Of a stretch of DNA of 64,000 nucleotides, positions 56,359 to 64,000 are shown in pieces; position 1 is the stretch's first letter; every line of letters starts with the position of its first letter. Origin of the DNA: Tetracentron sinense (lineage: Eukaryota; Streptophyta; Magnoliopsida; Trochodendrales; Trochodendraceae). The notes under the pieces were generated by a model. The model was not told the DNA's origin, searched no databases, and worked only from the letters and a program-made list of their open reading frames with translations. The DNA lies in contig CM026570.1 in NCBI GenBank assembly GCA_015143295.1, positions 10,688,047 through 10,752,046 of the forward strand, written 5' to 3'. The position numbers were made by a program, and so were the translations under genes.

Positions 56359-56998
56359 TTTAGTGTAAAACCCCGGATCTCGCTTGCGTAGCGTATAAAG
56401 AGTGTTGTGAATAGTATTATGAATAGTGTGTTAAGGCTTAAATCCTTGAGTTTTGTAATAGTTGTGTTATTATGTGTGAAAAAGGATTTTGAATTCTAAT
56501 TATGTTCATGGTATTATGAATGTTTTAAAGTCTTAAAGGAGTTTCAATTTAATATTATGAGAGTTAAAACATAAGTTGTAAAAAGTTCTAAGTGTGAAAA
56601 TGAGGGTTGTCTAACATACCCTCAACTTTAAGGAGCTCTAAATTTCTCACCGTTCATCAGAATCGAGTGATTCTTCAATTTTTAGAAAGATATCGAAATC
56701 CTCTTTGAGGTTCACGTTTATCACTTTTTCAGATTTTGAGTAGAAGTTGGATTAAACGTCGGATTTCCGGAAACGAGTTTGCTGAAATTTTGGTTTGTTG
56801 CAACCAATTCAGACCAGTTAGCCTTAGATCTCATTTAGATAATTAAGAACTCAAAATTAAGATTTGTCTATTAGATATAAAATTGTTCATCTTTGAATGA
56901 CGAGTCCAACGCAAGTTAAATCGTCAAAATCTAATAAGTGAGTCAAAAGTTATGGTCAAAATAATAAAGTGGGAAAACGCAAGACAGCCAGGGTGCTT

Positions 56999-57053
56999 AG
57001 ACGTCGACGTCTGAAGCCTTTCGTTAACGTTTGGAGACCAGACGTCGACGTTT
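56999..57053. repeat. Paired GACGTCGACGT palindromes in the solo LTR
   Basis: AGACGTCGACGTCT is a perfect 14-bp palindrome (56999-57012). CAGACGTCGACGTTT follows at about 57039-57053, with GTTAACGT between. They lie about 105-160 bases upstream of the TATA-like box. Confidence 0.8.
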
Positions 57054-57769
57054 CATGCGCGAAAAAGTGCAAAAATGCTCAGAAATATTTTGTAACTTGC
57101 CACTGACCTTGAGAGATATTTTATTAAGATATTTTTGGGTTTTTGGAACCCTTTGGCCTATATATAGGACCCCAAATTCGTGTCTTAGGATTTACAAACC
57201 TTAAGCTTAGATCTTGAACTCAAATTGAAGAAGAAGAAGAAGAAGAGAAGTTCTGTTCTTTTCAAAGTATTCTTCCCTGAGCTCGAATAAAGTTTCATCT
57301 TTATTCCAGAAGCTCAAGCTTCATTCTTTAGTGTTCTCAAACTCACAAATCATCATCAACTTAAGGTGATTTCAAAGCTTGAAATTCTCCAAGTAACAAT
57401 TTGTGCGTGTTCTTGAAGAAGGGGTTTCGAAACCCAGATTTTCTCAAAGTTGAACCAAGCTTCCTCAAGCTTGTTTTCCGTCCTACAGAAGTGTAAAAGT
57501 TTTCTTTTTAATTAGGTAGATACACTCTACTATCTACCCTTGTGTTATTCTTTTTAAGAAAACTATGTTGCACAATATGTTACTTGGATGAATTGGATAA
57601 TAATTTCTACATGGGATGTAAACTATCACTACTATTGAATTTTCATTAATATGATTCCATGTTTACAAGTTTTCTAAGTCTACCATGATGTTTACAAATA
57701 CTTTATGTACTCTAGGTTCACAAGTCTCGCATGATTAGATCATTTCTCACAAGAAATGTGTTTTATAAA

Positions 57770-58070
57770 GTTCATAAGTAAGGTAAATCTCATAAATTCA
57801 CAAGTAAGGATAAGACCAAACAGTGGGTTGGTAATTAACAAAGCCAAACTTTCAGTTAGTCTTCTAAGATCGTTGGCTCACAAGGAATCCCATTATACAT
57901 AAACTCACAAGAAATCATGTCTCACAAGCTCACAAATTCACAAGAAATTCATGCTTATTCAGACTCGCATGCTCACAAGGAATCTCAACTATCGCAAGAA
58001 TTCACAAGAACTCACAATACTTTGATTATCACATGACTTCACAAGATTTACATGGTTTTGATTTCACATG
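57770..58070. repeat. CTCACAAGAA-type short repeats in the solo LTR
   Basis: CACAAG, CACAAGAAAT, CTCACAAGGAAT and TTCACAAGAA recur at irregular spacing over about 300 bp. Confidence 0.6.
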
Positions 58071-58749
58071 AACATCATCAAGAAAATAGTTTTGAGAAAC
58101 TACTTTCAAGAATTCTACGCTCTATGTTTTTTCATGTTCATGATATTATTCATTGTTAGCAAGTAGTTTGTATGTGACTGAGTATTCCATACTCAGCCGA
58201 ATTATTGATTTCGACAGGTTCTTATGACGCGTATGCCCCTGAGCCTTGGGTAGAGGAGGAATACTATGAGTCGGAGCCTACTATGGACTATCAACAAGAT
58301 GATGGAGCACTAGATAGGTGACCCTATCTAGACTATTGCTGAGAGAGATAGGAGATGAGATTTTGTGTATGTTGAGAGTGAGACTTGTCCACTCCATCTT
58401 TTTGGATATGTTATGTTGTTCGGACTTGGAAACTAGTGTGGGCTTGGGTTATTAGAAATTTTGTTTCCGCTAAGTATATGCTTGTGTATTTTCACAGGGT
58501 GATATGTATGCCTTATGTGTCATACATGATGGTATGACACGGCAGTCACGAGCTAAAGTATCCCTAACTCGTAAGGAGTATTTTGGGCGCGACATTTAGC
58601 GAGGGTGTCGAGGGTTCCAAACCTCTGGGGGGCCCGATTTTTTTTTTATGACCAAATTCATGGGCCATATTGTCTGTCGTACATATCATATATATATATT
58701 GTTTCTCCTTGTATAGGTAGACTGTTTCCCCTTGCCCCATGGCTAGGAG

Positions 58750-59165
58750 TGTATTCAAGCCGGGCTGAGCTGAGCTTGACCAAGTTTGGGCTTGGCTTGA
58801 ACATGCTCGTGCTCGGCTTGAGCTTTATTCAAGCTCAAATTTTTAGGCTTGAGCTTGGCTTTAACAAGCTTGATTGAGCTCGAGCTTGAGCTCTGTTCGA
58901 GCTTGAACTTTATTCAAGCAGAGCTGAGGTTGGTTCAAGCATATATATATATCGATTTGAGTCGAGATCAAGCCAAACCGAGCCCTAAACAAGTCGAGCT
59001 TTTAATCAAATAGGGTCTGACTTGAGTTTGCCTTGTTTAACCGTTCGAGCTCAAAACAGAGCTTGGATTGATTCGTTCGAACCTAAAATGCTTAGCTTGA
59101 GGTTGGCTAAAATGAGCCGAGCTGAGTCAAGCCATCGAGCTAGCTTGGCTTGAGTGAGCCCTACC
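58750..59165. repeat. AGCTTGAGCTCG-rich dispersed repeat
   Basis: About 400 bp made almost wholly of variants of GAGCTTGAGCTCGAGC, CAAGCTTGA and GCTCGGCTTGAGC, so it can fold on itself at many registers. It begins near AGGAGTGTATTCAAGCC and ends near GAGTGAGCCCTACCC. A (TA)n tract sits in the middle. No coding sense or clear target duplication; type unknown. Confidence 0.65.
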
Positions 59166-59179
59166 CATGACTATGCCAC

Positions 59180-59610
59180 AAGATTTGAAATTCCGAAATT
59201 ATCGATGATTTCAATCAGCCAACCCAAACCGAAATCCCAAAAAATTAAGGTATCTTGGTGGGATTTCAGGTTTTGATTTATTAATATTTTATTAAATATA
59301 TATGTTACACATAATATTTTATTAAAATTTTACTTATTTATAAAAATATTATTATTTTATTAAAAAAAATATATATAAAATTTTGATAAAAATATCGAAA
59401 TATTTCAGAATTTTAATACAAAAAATCTATTTAAAAATAAAATTTTGAAATATCACTAAGATTCAGAAATCCCAGAATTCCGAATTTGACCCTAAATTTC
59501 TGAAATCCCGATCGAAATCGTGTTTCCTGAAATCTATGTTGTATAGATGTCATTGGGGTTGGACGAAGCCGGGATTTCAAGAAATCCCAATGAGATTTTA
59601 AACCTTGCTA
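59180..59610. repeat. GAAATCCC/GGGATTTC-rich repeat
   Basis: AAATTCCGAAATTATCG, CCGAAATCCC, GGGATTTCAGG, TTCTGAAATCCCGAT and GAAATCCCAATGAGATTT words in both orientations surround an AT-rich centre, a loose foldback of unknown type. Confidence 0.5.
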
Positions 59611-60995
59611 TTCCTTGTTAGACAATTAAATAACATAGTATAATTTTTTTTTTCAAAAGTTCAGGGTAGCTGCCTTTATGCCCATGGATATTCCCTACTA
59701 AAAAAATTAAATAATATATTATATTTTTTTCTCAAAAGTTTAGAGAGTAGCATTGCCCATGCTTCTAAGGATTCCTAGTTTGTGTTTGCTTTAACTCTAA
59801 CCCGTGGCATCTAAGGTAGTTCTTTACAGGTTGTTCCCTTTATGACTCGAACTCGAAACTTGAAAGCTCTTTCCGGGGATAAGGGATCAATAGGAAGATC
59901 CTGATGTCAAATGTTAAAATCCTAACAAGTACTCCAAAAGTTCCTGGTGGAGCGGAAAACTAGGTTCCTAAACCATCTGAGATCACAACAAAATTATTAA
60001 TACCTAACCGGTGCAATTATCAATTTATGGCCCATCAATTGATAGTTTGATAGCTAGATTCGTGCCTAAGCATGTTTAATTAACCTAATTTCGTACTAGC
60101 TTATTATAAAATATTTTCTTATAAAATAAAATTCATGATAGGATTTGATATTTGATATCCATACATCATCATCCATAGACCCTACCCTTTAAATTAACAT
60201 CATGTGGTCCCACCATTCCATCAGTTAGACTGGTTCATATCTATCCATCATCACCAATAGCCCCAACCCTTTAAACAACACATGGGGGTCCCACCATTTC
60301 ATCAGTGTAGACTGGTTCAACCCATATATGAAATACCATAATATCAGAAAAATTAAGTATGTATTATACTAAACAGGGTGGGATTAGAACAGGTAAAAAG
60401 ATGGGACCATAGCTTAAGAGAAATAATAACCAAAACAAGAATCCAACCACAAAAATCCTAAAGAGATGGGTTTAGGTGGAGGGAGAAAGACAAAACCATC
60501 TCATTCAGCTTTCCTTATCCACCAGCTTTATGTCCTTATCACCTCCATTAATTTAATCTAACTTTAATAATTACCAACACCCATTTTTTAAATAAAGGTG
60601 AAACACCCCCATCTTTGTTGCAATCAAAGGGTACAAACACACTGGTCTTGCTTTCTGATAAAGTAGATTAGAAAGGCTATTGCTCATCGATGTGTCTGAA
60701 GGAAATAGGCAATAATAAGGTAAAGCAAAGCTAAGAGAGAGAGAATGAATTTATTTCATGTGGGGTCTGACCCAAAAGAGAAAAACAAGGCAACACTCAT
60801 CAGTTTGATATACAATTTGACGAGAGAGAGAGAGAGTAGAGTCTGTCCAACTTTATGAGAGAAAACCATGGGTTTGGTAGGCCAACAAATGGGGTTTATG
60901 AGTGAAGTAATGGTGGGACATTAGGTGTGACGTTTGGCCCTATTTGGTTAATGTTATAGCTATTCTTGGTGAAGGTTAGATATATTATTACAATC
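59611..60995. other. Intergenic stretch, no gene seen
   Basis: An 80-bp tandem duplication lies at about 60158-60320: TCCATCATC.CCAATAG-like, ACCCTTTAAA, GTCCCACCATT and CATCAGT.TAGACTGGTTCA twice. A GAGAGAGAG tract occurs at 60821-60836. No coding frame with recognisable features. Confidence 0.45.
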
Positions 60996-61293
60996 CAATG
61001 TTTTCATAACCGGACTGGTTGCCGAACCGGTCGGGTGGCCGGGAACGTTCCCGGTTTGACTGGTTTGACCATGTCTTTTTTTTAATTTATTTACTTTCAT
61101 TTTTGTCTAGTTCTAACCGGTTGGCCGATTCTCAATCGAATCTACCACTGGTTCCCGATTCACTTGACCGGTTATTTCGGTTCTTACAAAAACAGCCGAT
61201 TTTTATAGTGGTTCAGTTTCAAGGGTTTTGGAAACCGGTGAGGGAACTGGTTCTAGTTTTTCCGATTCCACCGATCGGTTTTAATAAACATTG
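60996..61293. mobile_element. hAT-type MITE, 298 bp
   Basis: Ends CAATGTTTTCATAACCGG and CCGATCGGTTTTAATAAACATTG-like (read in parts: CGGTTTTAATAAACATTG). Flanks TTACAATC and TTACAACC (60988-60995, 61294-61301) form an 8-bp duplication with one mismatch. The interior is rich in AACCGGT/ACCGGTT words. The open frame that crosses it (61019-61429) has no known domain. Confidence 0.78.
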
Positions 61294-61439
61294 TTACAAC
61301 CCCTCTCCCAATTTCGATTTCTTCTGTTGTACCATGACCATTGGCTATAGAATTGTGTACATGAATTTTAATGAAATTCAGTGGATAAACAAGCTCTCTG
61401 TATTCTTTAAAGTATCCCACACTAACTAGTTCGTGCAAT

Positions 61440-61580
61440 GATTTTTTTTTAGTAGTATTAGTTAGTGGTTAGAAGCAACGAAGGAGTGAATCACTTCCAA
61501 GTCATTACCAAGGAGGAATAGATGTCATGACCTCTCTTATAAGGGAGGCCACGTACACCCTACCACTGGAGCAGCGGCAG
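61440..61580 (-). mobile_element. Possible SINE, minus strand
   Basis: On the minus strand TGCTCCAGTGGTAGG resembles an A box, and AGAGGTCATGACATCT sits where a B box would be but is decayed. The sequence ends in an A run (T run at 61441-61451). No target duplication was found. Confidence 0.4.
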
Positions 61581-62760
61581 GTGTCCTCTCCATTCTTAGA
61601 GCATTTATAAGGTGTCGGGTGTTGTACAACTATGATATTCAAATATTCAAAAAGCTTATTTCTAAGAGAAAAAGAGAAAAAATCGTCATTTTCGAGTGTT
61701 CTTTAAATCCTTGATAGATTTTTTTTTTTTTTTTTTTTACGTGAAGGAGATACAAAGCTATAAGGACATGGACTTTGCTACTGAGACCCCATTAGGGAAA
61801 AGCCCTACCTGAAATCTCATGCTTTTAGAGTATATTCTCGGTGGTTCGGCTCTAAGAGGTCTAAGAAGCTTTATCCATAAGGACATTGTGAATTGATACG
61901 TGAACAATAGCTTGTTAACCAAAATTAAGGATGCTTAGTTAAATTTTAGGCGCAAATAGTCAATCTTATTAGTTTCAATATTCCCATTAATCAATTTAAG
62001 GAATTAAAGAATAAAAAAATTTATGAATTAATTTACACACTCAAGAAAGTCAATCAAATGCTACCATTTTGGATTTAAAAAAAAACTAATATTGCATCTC
62101 TTCTCAGCTTTACGGAAAAACTTCTAAAGGAAAGAATAAAGATATCTATCCATGATCACTTAGCTCACGACATCAGTTAATACTTAGAATGAACGCTTAA
62201 ACACGCGTTTACTTTGAGTTAAAACATTGATTTCTATCAATCGCTATTTAGTTATTTTCTTGCTTAAGTGATCAATTCAACAATTTTTTTTATTTTTTTT
62301 TGCCAAAGCTTAGAAGCAGCGATCTCTTTTCAAAGCATTAAGCACTGACCGTACGAATAAAATAATTTTTTTCATTAGGGTATGGAATACTCTCAATGTC
62401 TCTATCTCACTACCATTTTCTCTATTTTTTGTTTGTTCATATTCACCATTCATTTATCAGCTATTATCCGATCTATATCAAGTATTTGATTTTTGTGGTC
62501 ACAGAGGTCAACCTCGAAACTGTTTGCTCAGTCATTTGATTTGGAGTTGATATTACTGCGACGGGCTAGTGCATTTTTGTACGTGCAATTGTACCGTATT
62601 TTGCGGGACATATGTTCTTGGCACAATCCTATACACCCTGATGACAAACCAAGGTCAGCAGAACCTATGACTCAGGTTTGAGTTGATTACAATATCCGTA
62701 ACTAAGTCGTTCGAATGAGAATGAGTTGGCTCGAACGTATAATATATTTTTGGGTTTAGG
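61581..62760. other. Intergenic stretch, no gene seen
   Basis: Contains a T run of about 20 (61720-61739), perhaps the tail of a minus-strand retroposon, and otherwise ordinary AT-rich DNA. Confidence 0.4.
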
Positions 62761-62769
62761 GATTTGTAA

Positions 62770-63460
62770 TGGGTAAATTTCGTAAAACCTAAGTGTGGTG
62801 ACGACGAGCTCGTCCTCAGTGTGGAGTTATCATTTGAGTTCATTTCCGTCCTCGCTCTGACGACGGACCCGTGATCTCGTGGACGACGATTCACGTCTTC
62901 ACTCTGACGACGGACTCGTCGCCTTTTGTCCACGATCGCGTATCCTCACACGTTATAAGATCTGGCAGTGCCGCCCAGTCGCCTGGGACTGATCCTACCT
63001 CTGCGATGGTAGGTGGGTAACTTTGTCTTGACATTAAATGGCATTTAATGCTGCAATTAATGCCAGTCACCTCGGACGAGTTCCTACTCTTTGTCTACTC
63101 TCTTTTGTGTGCAGATACGCGTGCAGTACGAATGACCGGGAAATCTATCTAAAATGATTACTGAAGTACACATCAGGGATTCGAGGTATGCATGGACATC
63201 AATGGATGCCTATGGCCATGGCAAAGGTGGCCTATATAAACCTTTGAAGAATAGTGAAGGAAGGGGGGGCTAGTGAAAAAGGCTAAGATCTTCAAACTCT
63301 TTGTTATATTCTTACTATTCATCATCTCCTACATCTACTGACTTAATCATCGGAGTACAGGTCAGGGTATCACACCCTCCACTCCAACCTTCTACTAGCA
63401 AACCAGAACTTGAGAGAAGCTGCTGCTGACGCGTGTCCTTTCGGTAAATTCCCCTCACAG
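62770..63460 (+). mobile_element. Probable gypsy LTR fragment
   Basis: GACGACGAGCTCGTCCTC, GACGACGGACCCGTGATC and GACGACGGACTCGTCG are repeated palindromic words. CTATATAAACC at 63232-63242 is a good LTR-type TATA box. Downstream, CTGACTTAATCATCGGAGTA then CAGG...CACCCTCCACTCC resembles the end of U5 in Tat-lineage Ty3/gypsy LTRs (GACTT..GCGTCGGAG-type). No matching second LTR, no coding region, and edges were not fixed. Confidence 0.45.
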
Positions 63461-64000
63461 GATTCTTATCACTCTAATCATTCAACAAGTTTAAAGAGAA
63501 CTCTGTAATTATTTTGTTTGATTTTACCTTTAAGCATAGTGAAATTGGTGTGGATCTGTGAGCATAGGCATCATCGGTTGAACAACGTAAATTTTGTCTT
63601 CTTGTTTTTTCCATTTTGTTTCCGTTTCCTGTTTTTTGTTTATCGTTGTGGATTGTTAGGCGTATTCCTAATAGACCCATCATTCTAACAATGTAGGCTC
63701 ATACCTAATTATTTTTAGGGTAATCAAAGACTATTAGGTCACAATCTTAGGTTTATTAACCTTAGTTAGTGGGTTAGAGAGCCAATCATTGAAATTGAAG
63801 TTATGTGAAACATGATTGACCCTCCAACCCTTCAAGGATGCCTAGAATGGCGTATCTACCTCCAATCATGTAGACAATTTAGTAGTGGGCCATACAATAA
63901 ACAATGACAACGAATGTACTTTGGCTGAAGCCCGAGTAAGTTAATTGGGCCTATCCACTTTTCCCGACGTGTGTCCCCTTTATTTGTGGCTAAGATTCAC
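63461..64000. other. Window end, no gene seen
   Basis: The last 35 bases (GTGTCCCCTTTATTTGTGG then CTAAGATTCAC) match the foldback-family core, so another copy probably continues beyond the window. Confidence 0.45.

Larger units (their letters stand above)
56364..58594 (+). mobile_element. Gypsy-type solo LTR, 2,231 bp
   Basis: Begins TGTAAAACCCCGG and ends GGGCGCGACA, flanked by a perfect 5-bp duplication TTTAG (56359-56363, 58595-58599). CTATATATAGG at 57158-57168 is a probable LTR promoter. No coding domain and no second LTR, so a solo LTR left by recombination is the simplest reading. A Ty3/gypsy (Tekay-like) origin is inferred from ends and size. Confidence 0.83.

Noticed and set aside
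61019-61429. 136-codon open frame
   Set aside because: Starts inside and overlaps the hAT-type MITE with ACCGGTT words; the apparent protein comes from repeat sequence.
1-64000. A new defence, secretion or metabolic gene system
   Set aside because: Only three unlinked host genes are recognisable; everything else with structure is explained as transposable elements or simple repeats.

Overview
The window is nuclear DNA of a flowering plant. It has split genes with GT-AG introns, plastid-targeted proteins, and dense LTR retrotransposons, SINEs, MITEs, Helitrons and a LINE. I could not name the species. Three genes can be modelled completely: DWARF27 (beta-carotene isomerase, strigolactone pathway; minus strand, 7 coding exons, 3475-6936), histone H2A.Z (minus strand, 2 coding exons plus a 5'-UTR intron, 12627-about 15775) and the alpha subunit of plastidic pyruvate kinase (PKp1; plus strand, 6 exons, 32836-51781). 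They have no evident shared function; each has its own TATA-like promoter.

Layout. 1-558: the 3' end of a Ty1/copia element. 559-3474: intergenic DNA with a tandem duplication. 3475-6980: DWARF27. 7070-10480: a repeat thicket of tandem segmental copies, a 963-bp hAT-like element, a MULE-type MITE, a SINE and a tiny SINE stub. 12627-15830: H2A.Z, with a long foldback element in its intron. 16397-16532: a SINE. 17585-26234: a full-length but decayed Ty1/copia element with 2-kb LTRs and the 5-bp target duplication TTTTC. 27190-31012: several MITEs and a SINE.

32766-51781: PKp1. Its first intron is 14,672 bp. It holds a decayed L1-type LINE and a stack of nested elements: a 3.6-kb gypsy-type solo LTR (TSD CAAAT), itself split by a second solo-LTR-like element (TSD TGGGG), inserted in a hAT-type foldback element. 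A second hAT-type element lies in intron 1 and a third fills most of intron 2.

52547-64000 has no recognisable gene. It holds two short Helitrons in opposite orientation, copies of the foldback family, a 2.2-kb solo LTR (TSD TTTAG), an AGCTTGAGCTCG-rich repeat, a hAT MITE and a probable gypsy LTR fragment.

The main results are exact element boundaries read from target-site duplications, a GC-AG intron in DWARF27, the enlarged PKp1 intron, and a foldback family with copies across the window. I saw no new enzymatic or defence system. All calls come from reading the sequence; no database search was run.
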